NCBI RefSeq assembly: GCF_024741235.1
Contig: NZ_JANSKA010000005.1
Coordinates: forward strand, 186,001 to 250,000
Source of the DNA: Tractidigestivibacter montrealensis
GTDB taxonomy: Bacteria > Actinomycetota > Coriobacteriia > Coriobacteriales > Atopobiaceae
Direction of reading: 5' to 3'
DNA: 64,000 nucleotides
The notes beneath the pieces are model-generated. The model did not search any database. It was given only the letters and a program-made list of their open reading frames with translations, and was not told the DNA's origin. Below, piece after piece: positions 9,086-16,479 of this stretch (its first letter is position 1; every line of letters begins with the position of its first letter). A program made the translations under genes and the position numbers.

Positions 9086-9463
9086 ATGAAGTACGCGATC
9101 AACGCGGCCCAGGCGCCAGATGCCTACGGCTCCTGCTCGCAGGGCACGACAGCTGGAAGGTTTGTCTACACATCGGGCCAGCTCCCCGTGGGACCAGACG
9201 GCAAGACCATCGTAGGCGCCTCCGTCGCAACGCAGACGTCGCGCGTTATCGACATCATCGAGGCCATTCTCGCTGAGGTGGGCTGTTCGCTCTCGGATGT
9301 TGCGCAGACCACCGTCTACCTGTCCCGCATCGAGGATTTTGAGGCGATGGACAAGGTCTTTGCACAGCGCTTTCCGCAGCCCGCGCCCTCGCGCTCGGTG
9401 GTTGCGGTGTCTGTCCTTCCTCTTGGTGCGCTTGTCGAGATGGACTGCGTGGCCTGCAGGTAA
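9086..9463 (+). CDS. ridA: RidA family reactive-intermediate deaminase
   Basis: A 125-residue YjgF/YER057c/UK114 protein. RidA proteins hydrolyse reactive enamine/imine products of PLP enzymes such as serine/threonine dehydratase. Family marks are visible: YTSGQLP near residue 29, the conserved Arg in APSRSVV and the Glu in LVEMDCVA at the C terminus. Length is typical. GGGAGG precedes ATG 9086, and the gap to the previous gene is only 9 bp, so it is probably co-transcribed. Confidence 0.92.
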   Translation: MKYAINAAQAPDAYGSCSQGTTAGRFVYTSGQLPVGPDGKTIVGASVATQTSRVIDIIEAILAEVGCSLSDVAQTTVYLSRIEDFEAMDKVFAQRFPQPAPSRSVVAVSVLPLGALVEMDCVACR

Positions 9464-9505
9464 GCGGTATCATGAGAGAGTAAGGTTTACTCGAGGGGAG
9501 ATTCG

Positions 9506-9940
9506 ATGCAGCCCACCAACAACCACTCCACCGACATGGGGGCAACGGAGATTTTCCGTATGCCCTCTGCAGACGCCACCGTCCCCGACCTCATGGCCGA
9601 GGAGAAGCCAGCACATCCTACTCTGACAATCGTCAAGGGTCCCCAGATTGGCGAGACGTTCGAGCTTGACGCACCCATCATCACCCTTGGGCGCGACCCG
9701 CGCAACAGCGTCTTCCTGAATGACATGACGGTCTCTCGCCACCACGCGAAGATGGACCTCTCCGCCTGCCCGCAGGGGAGGGCCACGGTCGAGGACCTTG
9801 GCTCGCTCAACGGCACTTGGGTCGACGGCGCAATCGTGAGCAAGGCATCCCTCAAGGACGGCTCCACCATCCAGATCGGCACGTTCCGCATGGTGTTCCA
9901 CACCAACGCACGTCCGCGCAGGATCGACGCCGAGGGCTAG
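9506..9940 (+). CDS. FHA domain protein (GarA/OdhI-like)
   Basis: A 144-residue phosphothreonine-binding protein. The FHA core covers about residues 45-135 and shows GRDPRNSVFL, the SRHHA signature and DLGSLNGTWVDG. The N-terminal tail has GATEIFRM, which resembles the ETTSVF phosphorylation motif of mycobacterial GarA and corynebacterial OdhI, where Ser/Thr kinases phosphorylate the tail and the FHA domain then binds it, switching control of 2-oxoglutarate metabolism. That role here is an inference. GAGGGGAG precedes ATG 9506. The MerR-like gene starts 3 bp after its stop, the same pairing as garA and its neighbour in mycobacteria. Confidence 0.9.
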   Translation: MQPTNNHSTDMGATEIFRMPSADATVPDLMAEEKPAHPTLTIVKGPQIGETFELDAPIITLGRDPRNSVFLNDMTVSRHHAKMDLSACPQGRATVEDLGSLNGTWVDGAIVSKASLKDGSTIQIGTFRMVFHTNARPRRIDAEG

Positions 9941-9943
9941 GCC

Positions 9944-10681
9944 ATGCCTGACGCCGGATACCTCACCATCGGCAAGGTCGTAAAACGGCTTCAAGGCCTT
10001 TACCCCGACCTCACCATATCGAAGGTCCGTTACCTCGAGGACGAGGGGCTTCTCAATCCCTCTCGCACTCCCGGGGGATACCGCCTCTACTCGCAGCGTG
10101 ATATCAAGCGGCTGGAAACCATCCTCTACCTGCAGAAGAATAGGTTCCTGCCACTCTCTGTCATCAAGGACGAGCTTGACCGCCAAGACGCCGGGGAGCC
10201 GCCCGCAGCTGCCGCAGAATCTGCAGTCGAGGCCTCACTCGTAGGCCCCGTGGACGAAGAGGTTGTCGAGAAGTTCCACCCCATTGATCGCATGCCAGAG
10301 GTTGCTGGCGTCTCCGTGAGTTTCGTGCGACAGCTTTCCGAGGCAGGCGTCATCACGCTCAAGCGATCCCCCCATGGCCGCGACCTTGTTGACGGCCATG
10401 ACATCGGCCTCATCCGTACCTGCGACGAGCTGCGGCACTATGGGATTGGCCCCAAGAACCTTCGCCAGTACGTGAACTCGGCTAACCGCGAGTCAGCCAT
10501 GTTCGAGCAGGCGTTGGTTGTTTACGCCAAGAAGGGCGGCGGCGTGGAGGCCGAGGTCACAGACGAGACGCGTGAGCGCTTTGAACAGGCCTTCTCGCGC
10601 ATGCTCGCACTGACGGACGTGGTGCGCGCCGAGCTCATCCGCAGGCTTGTTCATCAGTCATTCAAGGACATGGAGGGCTAG
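9944..10681 (+). CDS. MerR family transcriptional regulator (FtsR-like)
   Basis: A 245-residue DNA-binding regulator. The N-terminal winged helix reads LTIGKVVKRL...SKVRYLEDEGLLNPSRTPGGYRLYS, and a coiled segment LYLQKNRFLPLSVIKDELDR follows. A second helix-turn-helix-like stretch begins near residue 105 (EVAGVSVSFVRQLSEAGVI). This two-part layout matches Rv1828 of Mycobacterium and FtsR of Corynebacterium, which sit behind the FHA gene and control cell-division or central metabolic genes. There is no cysteine set for metal sensing. It is almost certainly co-transcribed with the FHA gene. Confidence 0.88.
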   Translation: MPDAGYLTIGKVVKRLQGLYPDLTISKVRYLEDEGLLNPSRTPGGYRLYSQRDIKRLETILYLQKNRFLPLSVIKDELDRQDAGEPPAAAAESAVEASLVGPVDEEVVEKFHPIDRMPEVAGVSVSFVRQLSEAGVITLKRSPHGRDLVDGHDIGLIRTCDELRHYGIGPKNLRQYVNSANRESAMFEQALVVYAKKGGGVEAEVTDETRERFEQAFSRMLALTDVVRAELIRRLVHQSFKDMEG

Positions 10682-10734
10682 CCCACGGGCCCCTCCCTGC
10701 CATAGCCAGAACAATAACGAGGAAAGGACTGCAC

Positions 10735-11271
10735 GTGTCTGATTTCGACTACGAGAGCCGCATCGTGAGCATCCCCGACTATCCGGAGAAGGGGGTCATC
10801 TTCAAGGACATCACGCCGCTGTTTGCTGATCCCGATGGCCTCGTGCACCTCGTTGATGACATTGCCGACCACTTCCTCGGCCGAGGCATCACCAAGGTCG
10901 TTGGGGCAGAGGCCCGCGGCTTCCTCGTTGGCGCTCCCGTTGCCTACAAGCTTGGCGCGGGCTTTGTCCCGGCGCGCAAGCCCGGAAAGCTTCCCCGCGA
11001 GGTCTACTCTCAGTCCTACTCGCTCGAGTACGGAACCGACGAGCTGCAGATTCACAAGGACGCCCTCAGCCCAGATGACGTGGTCCTTATCGTCGACGAT
11101 CTTGTCGCGACCGGCGGTACGGCGGCAGCGACCGCAAAGCTTGTCGAGCAGTCTGGGGCTCGCATCGAGGGCTTCTCGTTCATTCTCGAGCTCACGTTCT
11201 TGAATCCCCGCGACGTAATTGCCAAGGAATACCCCGATCGCGAGGTCTACACGCTCATTCCCGTCAAGTAG
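10735..11271 (+). CDS. apt: Adenine phosphoribosyltransferase
   Basis: Purine salvage enzyme of 178 residues that joins adenine and PRPP to AMP. It shows the N-terminal IPDYPEKGVIFKDITPLF block, the RGFL loop in GAEARGFLVG, and the PRPP-binding motif VVLIVDDLVATGGTA. Start is GTG 10735, with GAGGAAAGGA upstream. It follows the MerR gene after 53 bp and ends at a hairpin (11297-11327). Confidence 0.96.
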   Translation: MSDFDYESRIVSIPDYPEKGVIFKDITPLFADPDGLVHLVDDIADHFLGRGITKVVGAEARGFLVGAPVAYKLGAGFVPARKPGKLPREVYSQSYSLEYGTDELQIHKDALSPDDVVLIVDDLVATGGTAAATAKLVEQSGARIEGFSFILELTFLNPRDVIAKEYPDREVYTLIPVK

Positions 11272-11296
11272 GATAGCCTCACATAATGGCAAGATC

Positions 11297-11327
11297 CTTG
11301 GCCGCCTCCTCCATGGGGGCGGCCAAG
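11297..11327 (+). terminator. Hairpin after apt
   Basis: CTTGGCCGCC pairs with GGCGGCCAAG over an 11-base loop, followed by TTG-CATT. The stem is strong but the T run is poor, so termination may be partial. Confidence 0.6.
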
Positions 11328-11420
11328 TTGCATTAGAGCCTTCTGCCTATCGTATGGAAAGCCGTGCCCTTTACTGGCGCCTGGCGTAGAATGTTCATCA
11401 AGCGTCGAAAGGACTACGCA

Positions 11421-12611
11421 ATGACCCACGCAAGATGCATCATCACTGCCGGATTGGTTCTTGCCCTCGCCACGCCCTGCGCGCTCACCGTTGCGCCTAC
11501 TGTTGCCATGGCAAGCCCCGAGGATGATCTTTCTGCCGCCTCTGCAAAGCTTGACTCGCTGGGCTCTACGCTCTCCTCCCTGCAGGACCAGCTTTCCTCT
11601 GCCACCTCAGAGCTCGAGCAGACCACCTATAGCATCGCAGACACCGAGCAGCAGATCTCCGACACCCAGACCCAGCTGGACGAGAAGCGCCAGGAGCTGG
11701 GCACCCGCATGAAGAGCTCGTACAAGTCGGGTTCCTCGAGCGCACTCGACCTCATCCTCTCTTCTGCCTCCTTCGAGGAGCTTTCGTCCAACATCTACTA
11801 TCTCGACAAGGTTTCCGAGGCCGATGCCGCTGCCATTTCTGAGGTGCAGTCGCTCTCCAACCAGCTCGAGCAGCAGAAGAGCGACCTCGAACAGCAGCAG
11901 GCAGATCAACAGGCTCAGGTTGACAGCCTCCAGTCGCAGACGTCTGACTACCAGAACCAGGTAGCCGAGGCGCAGGCCTACTATGACTCCCTCAACGAGG
12001 AGGTCCAGGCACAGCTTGCCGCAGAGGCAGCCGCAGCCGCAGATTCCCAGGAGTCCAATTCGGTTACCACCGTTGTCCAGGCCATCCAGACGCAGGAGAC
12101 CATCGCCTCCAACGGTGGTGGCACAACCGGGACAGCGGCCGCGGACAACTCCACTACCAGCAACACCGCGAGCAGCACAAGCAATAGCTCAAGCACCAGT
12201 AGCTCCAGCTCAAGCTCAAGCAGCCACTCGAGCTCTAGCAGTAGCTCCAGTACCTCCAACACCTCCAACGTGCCTTCTGGTGGCGGCGTGTCTGCGGCAC
12301 TTGCACTTGTTGGCCACCCCTATGTCTACGGTGCCTCCGGCCCCAACGCGTTCGACTGCTCCGGTCTTGTCTGCTATGTCTATGGCTATGCACGCGATCG
12401 CACCACCTATTCCATGATCAATTCCATCAAGGCAAGCGGCGGCTGGAAGACCAGCATCGACCAACTCTCCTATGGTGACCTCGTCTTTGAGTACGGTGGT
12501 AGCCATGTGGGCCTCTATCTTGGCAACGGCCAGATTGTCCACGCAGCCAACCCGTCCTCGGGCGTGATAGTTGGTCCCATTTACGGCTTCTATGGTGGCG
12601 GTTCCTACTAG
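11421..12611 (+). CDS. Secreted NlpC/P60 peptidoglycan hydrolase with coiled-coil N terminus
   Basis: A 396-residue exported cell-wall endopeptidase. It has a Sec signal peptide (residues 1-31, ending AMA), a coiled-coil region rich in Gln/Ser/Glu (about 35-205) like CwlO, PcsB or RipA-type hydrolases, a Ser/Thr linker with runs of Ser (about 240-285), and a C-terminal NlpC/P60 domain. The catalytic Cys is C312 in AFDCSGLVCY, the His is H361 in GGSHVGLYLG and the third polar residue is H373 in IVHAAN. Such enzymes cut stem peptides and usually need activation through the coiled coil by FtsEX, which is not in the window. I chose ATG 11421 because GAAAGGA precedes it and it begins the signal peptide. 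Confidence 0.92.
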   Translation: MTHARCIITAGLVLALATPCALTVAPTVAMASPEDDLSAASAKLDSLGSTLSSLQDQLSSATSELEQTTYSIADTEQQISDTQTQLDEKRQELGTRMKSSYKSGSSSALDLILSSASFEELSSNIYYLDKVSEADAAAISEVQSLSNQLEQQKSDLEQQQADQQAQVDSLQSQTSDYQNQVAEAQAYYDSLNEEVQAQLAAEAAAAADSQESNSVTTVVQAIQTQETIASNGGGTTGTAAADNSTTSNTASSTSNSSSTSSSSSSSSSHSSSSSSSSTSNTSNVPSGGGVSAALALVGHPYVYGASGPNAFDCSGLVCYVYGYARDRTTYSMINSIKASGGWKTSIDQLSYGDLVFEYGGSHVGLYLGNGQIVHAANPSSGVIVGPIYGFYGGGSY

Positions 12612-12638
12612 TTCCACCTGCACGTTATTGGCATATTT

Positions 12639-12670
12639 GCGCGCCCCTGCGTTTGCAGGGGCGCGTTTTT
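12639..12670 (+). terminator. Intrinsic terminator after the NlpC/P60 gene
   Basis: GCGCCCCTGC, loop GTTT, GCAGGGGCGC, then GTTTTTGT. Stem and T run are both good. Confidence 0.9.
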
Positions 12671-12703
12671 GTCTGTGCGGGCGACAAGCATCTCGGGCAT
12701 TGG

Positions 12704-12725
12704 AGTAAGCTGATTGATGCTTACT
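12704..12725 (+). repeat. Inverted repeat upstream of the ClC gene
   Basis: AGTAAGC and GCTTACT face each other across 8 bases, ending 14 bp before ATG 12739. It could be an operator or a small leader hairpin near the ribosome site; no function can be assigned. Confidence 0.45.
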
Positions 12726-12738
12726 TTGGAATAATTGC

Positions 12739-14373
12739 ATGGAGAGTGGTGGTTTGTGCATGACTGAGCGCGCGGTGCGCAAGCTCTCGGTGGGGCGTCG
12801 GCTCTCTCGGAGGTTTCAGGTCAACCTGGTAGGGGAGGGTGCTCTTGCCGGTCTTCTCGGCGGCGGTGTTGTGACACTCTATCGCCTTGCCCTGTCCCTT
12901 GCCGAGAAGGGTCTGCGCGCCATTACGGGCGCTTTCGCCGGTCACGCAATCCTCGTCGCCGCTTGGTTTGCCATTCTCGCCGTACTGCTCCTGGTGGTCT
13001 CGAAGCTTCTGCTGTGGGAGCCCTACACGCAGGGGAGCGGCATCCCCCAAGTAGATGCCGAGGTAATTGGACGCATTGACATGCCCTGGCATCGTGTCAT
13101 TGCGGCGAAGTTCGCCGAGGGTACGCTATGCGCCTTTGCCGGCCTATCCCTTGGACGAGAGGGACCATCCGTCCAGCTTGGAGGGATGTCTGGCAAGGCG
13201 GTCGCCCGAGCTCTCAAGCGTGGGAGGGGAGAGGAGCGGCTGCTTGTTACCTGCGGGGCAGCCGCCGGCATGTCCGCGGCGTTCCATGCGCCGCTCACGG
13301 GCGTCCTCTTTGCAGTCGAGGAGATTCACAAGCAGTTTGGCGCCGCGCTCATTGTCTCGGTCATGACAGCCTCGGTTGTCTCGGATTTTCTCGTCTCACA
13401 GGTGCTGGGAGTGCGACCGGTTCTCAGCCTCTCCTTTGCGGCCGACCTACCTCACGTCGACTACGCGCTCGTCGTGGTTCTTGGCATTGCCTGCGGCATC
13501 CTTGGTGCCCTCCACAACAGCGGCATGTTCTTTGCCCAGCGCTGCTACGACAAGATTCAGCGTCACCTACCGTATGCGCGCCTTGCTATCCCGTTTGCTC
13601 TTGCCGGATTAGTTGCTTTCACGTTTCCCCAGCTCATGTGTGGCGGCGATGCCATAGTAGAGACCATCCAGCAGACAGGTGGCCTCACCTGGTGGGCCAT
13701 TATGGGGCTTCTCCTTGGCAAGTACCTCTTCACGACCATCTGCTTCGCATCTGGGGCACCAGGGGGCACGCTCTTTCCGTTGGTAGCCATGGGGTCTCTC
13801 GTCGGCGGCCTCTTTGGCGTCATCGCCATCAACGGCCTGGGGCTTCCTCAAGCCTATGTCGTGAACTTTGTGGCACTGGGAGTGGCAGGCTGCTTCTCTG
13901 GAGTCGTGAGGGCTCCTGTGACTGCCGTGGTGCTCGTCTTTGAGCTTACGGGCTCTCTTGACTCGCTGCTCTCCGTCTCCATAGTCGCAATTCTTGCATA
14001 CGTCACGGCAAACGTCCTGCGTGTCGACCCGTTCTACGAACATCTGCTCGCCAAGCTTCTGGGAGTGACGCCCGACGACCCCATGGTTAATGGCGAGGCT
14101 GGCGAGAAAATCCTGCATACCTACGCGGTAGGCACAGGTGCACGCATCGAGAACATGCTCATCAAAGACATTCCCTGGCCAGACAACGTACGCGTGGTGA
14201 CAGTCGAACGCGCCGGGCAAGAGATTGTCCCCACCGGAAGCACGCGAATCATGGCGTTGGACAGTCTGCTCGTCATCATGGATACCGATACGGAGAGCGA
14301 CGCAAGTCTCAAGCTTCAACAGATGACACGCGCAAGCATCGACACGCAGTGGACGCCGTCAAATACACGGTAA
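12739..14373 (+). CDS. ClC-family H+/Cl- antiporter with C-terminal TrkA-C domain
   Basis: A 544-residue membrane transporter. The ion-path motifs are all present: GSGIPQV, GLSLGREGPSVQLG (with the gating Glu), and the APLTGVLFAVEEI segment whose Glu corresponds to the internal proton glutamate, pointing to an exchanger rather than a channel. About ten membrane helices are followed from residue 460 by a soluble TrkA-C/RCK-C-like domain (IENMLIKDIPWPDNVRVVTVERAGQEIVPTG in outline). Fluoride-type CLC-F motifs are not seen. Such proteins serve acid resistance or anion balance. The start is ATG 12739, weakly supported by TTTGGA; ATG 12760 is a second option. Confidence 0.9.
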   Translation: MESGGLCMTERAVRKLSVGRRLSRRFQVNLVGEGALAGLLGGGVVTLYRLALSLAEKGLRAITGAFAGHAILVAAWFAILAVLLLVVSKLLLWEPYTQGSGIPQVDAEVIGRIDMPWHRVIAAKFAEGTLCAFAGLSLGREGPSVQLGGMSGKAVARALKRGRGEERLLVTCGAAAGMSAAFHAPLTGVLFAVEEIHKQFGAALIVSVMTASVVSDFLVSQVLGVRPVLSLSFAADLPHVDYALVVVLGIACGILGALHNSGMFFAQRCYDKIQRHLPYARLAIPFALAGLVAFTFPQLMCGGDAIVETIQQTGGLTWWAIMGLLLGKYLFTTICFASGAPGGTLFPLVAMGSLVGGLFGVIAINGLGLPQAYVVNFVALGVAGCFSGVVRAPVTAVVLVFELTGSLDSLLSVSIVAILAYVTANVLRVDPFYEHLLAKLLGVTPDDPMVNGEAGEKILHTYAVGTGARIENMLIKDIPWPDNVRVVTVERAGQEIVPTGSTRIMALDSLLVIMDTDTESDASLKLQQMTRASIDTQWTPSNTR

Positions 14374-14419
14374 GGGATATTTGACCAATTTCGACGTTAT
14401 TTTATGAGAGGGGAGAGCT

Positions 14420-15100
14420 CTATATGGGCTGGGCACACCAAGCCCTGTACGTACCGTCATCTGTAGTGAGCTCCGAGAACCAAACGCCGATTGAGTCGCC
14501 AACGCTATAGTCAGCGAGGTATTCGCGCATGGTCCACGCCGAAAGGTCAAACGAGCACATGGAGCCAGCCACAAGCCCAAGATCTTGCGCGTTGGACGAA
14601 GTAGAGTCAACTAGCAGCGTTACCACGCCATCCTCGGCATCAAGCGAGTCAATGGTTCCTTCGCAGGAATACACGGCCGACGAAGACAGGTCCCTCGCGT
14701 TGGCGAGCATTGGGTCGCGCGCAGATGGAGAGTCCAAGTCTTTAACCTCGAAGCAGTATCCATCTCGCGCACCTTCTACACCAACTGAGTTGTGGAAGTA
14801 GCCTATGGTTATCCTATGGCCAAGGTCAGAGTCGTAGAGCTCATCGTTGTTCCGAAAAACAAAGCGAATAGGATCCTCTGAGAAAGGCGCGTCACTACCC
14901 ATAGCTTCAGGATGGATAGACAAAGCATGTTCCGCAGGCTCTACAGAGACGACGGTTCCGGTGACATAGTCTAGGTGAGCATTGTTCGAAGCGTTAGAAG
15001 GTCTCTTGGAGACTGCGAGCAGAGCAATGATAGCGCCAGCGATGCAGCAAAACCCAATTGCAAGCATAAGCACTATTGAACGTCTCTGCTTTGCAACCAT
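14420..15100 (-). CDS. Membrane-anchored protein of unknown function
   Basis: A 226-residue protein I do not recognise. It has one N-terminal hydrophobic segment (about residues 8-30, IVLMLAIGFCCIAGAIIALL) without a proper lipobox, then an extracytoplasmic domain of mostly short strands. Two halves look alike: one with VTGTVVSVEPAEHALSI (about 46-62), one with SCEGTIDSLDAEDGVVTLLV (about 145-164), suggesting two tandem OB-like beta domains. ATG 15100 follows AAGGAGG. Its base composition is visibly more A/T-rich than the ClC gene beside it, and no neighbour suggests a role, so it may be a recent arrival. Confidence 0.75.
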   Translation of the reverse strand: MVAKQRRSIVLMLAIGFCCIAGAIIALLAVSKRPSNASNNAHLDYVTGTVVSVEPAEHALSIHPEAMGSDAPFSEDPIRFVFRNNDELYDSDLGHRITIGYFHNSVGVEGARDGYCFEVKDLDSPSARDPMLANARDLSSSAVYSCEGTIDSLDAEDGVVTLLVDSTSSNAQDLGLVAGSMCSFDLSAWTMREYLADYSVGDSIGVWFSELTTDDGTYRAWCAQPI

Positions 15101-15181
15101 GCTCCAGCCTCCTTCTAAGTGGGGGACATTAGCTGTAAGTGTTGCACATTCGGAGTATTCTCGCTACTTTACATAAGATAT

Positions 15182-15211
15182 ATTATCGCGGTTAGATGCA
15201 GGGGAGTCCAA
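15182..15211 (-). promoter_or_regulatory. Promoter for the 14420-15100 gene
   Basis: On the minus strand TTGGAC (15206-15211) and GATAAT (15182-15187) are separated by 18 bp; transcription would begin about 75 bases before the start codon. Confidence 0.45.
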
Positions 15212-15221
15212 TGTCATGCGC

Positions 15222-15261
15222 GGCGCGTCCCAAGCGGCTTCAATGCCACGTGGGACGCGCC
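15222..15261. terminator. Large inverted repeat downstream of trxB
   Basis: GGCGCGTCCCA and TGGGACGCGCC form a perfect 11 bp stem with an 18-base loop. It lies just after the trxB stop on the minus strand and may be its terminator, but no T run follows. Confidence 0.5.
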
Positions 15262-15297
15262 ACAGACAAGCATTCAGACCCAAAGGGTCATCGGTGA

Positions 15298-16254
15298 TTA
15301 GCCCTCCACAGGCCTGCCAAGGTACGCGGCCGCACTGTTTGCCGCAATAGCACCATCAGCTGCGGCGGTCACAATCTGGCGCAGCGGAGTCCTGCGAACG
15401 TCTCCTGCGGCAAAGAGCCCCTGAGTCCTTGTCGCCATTCGCCCGTCTGTCTTCACGTAGCCGGCAGGGTCAAGCTCGGCAAGGCCTTCGACAAGCTTGC
15501 TCGCGGGAACACGACCCACGAACACGAACACACCAAAAGACCCCTCGTCATAGGTCTCGACCGTTGTTTCGCCTGTCTCGTTGTTTCTGAAGGTGATGGT
15601 GCTGGGAAGCTCCCCGCCTTCCAACGACACAATACTCGTAAGGTACCTTACGGTCACCTTCTCATTCTCTTCAAGTTCGCGAGCAACGGCAGCCTGGGCA
15701 CGCAGGTGATCCTTGCGAACAATCAAAATAACCTCGTTTGCAAAGCGTGTGAGAAACAGGGCCTCCTCGGCAGCGGAGTTCCCGCCACCCACAACGTAGA
15801 CGCGCTTGCCCCGGTAGAACATGCCGTCGCAAGTAGCACAGTACGATACGCCATGAGAGGCGAACTTTTCCTCACCTTTAAAGCCAGCGCGACGTGGCGT
15901 GGCTCCACCAGCGAGAATGACGGACTTGGCGAGAAGCTCACCATCTGGTGTGGCAAGCGTGAATAGCCCGCTCTTGTCATCGTGCGCGATGCTTGTGACC
16001 TGTTCCATGCGCACCTCGGCCCCAAGGTCCGTTGCCTGGGAACGCATGGCCTCCGAGAGCGTATAGCCATCTGTGTGCGGGAGCCCCGGATAGTTGTCAA
16101 TCTCGCTAGTCAAGATGGTCTGGCCGCCAAAGGCCTCCTGCTCTAGGGTAACCGCATCCAGGAGCGACCGCTGGGCATAGATTGATGCCGTAAGTCCGGC
16201 GGGACCGCCTCCAACGATGATAAGGTCTTTAACCTGCTTGTTAGTGCTTTCCAT
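15298..16254 (-). CDS. trxB: Thioredoxin reductase
   Basis: A 318-residue FAD/NADPH flavoprotein that reduces thioredoxin. It has the FAD-binding GGGPAGLTAS motif near residue 13, the redox-active disulfide in SYCATCDGMFY, the NADPH-binding VVGGGNSAAEEA and the C-terminal FAD motif GLFAAGDVR. Length is normal. ATG 16254 is chosen since homology begins there; the ribosome site is weak (GGATTGG). It appears to be a single-gene unit with no thioredoxin gene beside it. Confidence 0.95.
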   Translation of the reverse strand: MESTNKQVKDLIIVGGGPAGLTASIYAQRSLLDAVTLEQEAFGGQTILTSEIDNYPGLPHTDGYTLSEAMRSQATDLGAEVRMEQVTSIAHDDKSGLFTLATPDGELLAKSVILAGGATPRRAGFKGEEKFASHGVSYCATCDGMFYRGKRVYVVGGGNSAAEEALFLTRFANEVILIVRKDHLRAQAAVARELEENEKVTVRYLTSIVSLEGGELPSTITFRNNETGETTVETYDEGSFGVFVFVGRVPASKLVEGLAELDPAGYVKTDGRMATRTQGLFAAGDVRRTPLRQIVTAAADGAIAANSAAAYLGRPVEG

Positions 16255-16377
16255 GTGTATCCAATCCGGCAAGGCGTGCGGAGCGTATAAGACTCCCCTG
16301 GCCAACAGTAGTCCTTTGCTCTCCCCTGCTATACCCAACCTGACGGATATCATATACGACTATCTCGCTTACATATG

Positions 16378-16419
16378 CGTATCCCCACGGGAATCTCGCA
16401 CAGAGTCCGTGGGGATACG
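16378..16419. terminator. Strong hairpin between uraA and trxB
   Basis: CGTATCCCCACGG pairs with CCGTGGGGATACG (13 bp) over a 16-base loop, located 55 bp after the permease stop codon. Probably the permease terminator, although the following bases are not T-rich. Confidence 0.55.
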
Positions 16420-16449
16420 TGCCAGCTCAAGCGACACGATGCGCTATTT

Positions 16450-16479
16450 AATTGTGTCTAGTCTAAATTGTGTCTAGTC
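16450..16479. repeat. Tandem 14-bp repeat at the uraA 3' end
   Basis: AATTGTGTCTAGTC occurs at 16450-16463 and again at 16466-16479. The second copy includes the stop codon of the permease gene, so a short duplication seems to have happened across its 3' end. Confidence 0.7.

Noticed and set aside
12160-12270. Serine-codon run in the NlpC/P60 gene as a CRISPR-like or tandem DNA repeat
   Set aside because: It is an in-frame AGC/TCC linker with no fixed repeat unit or spacer.
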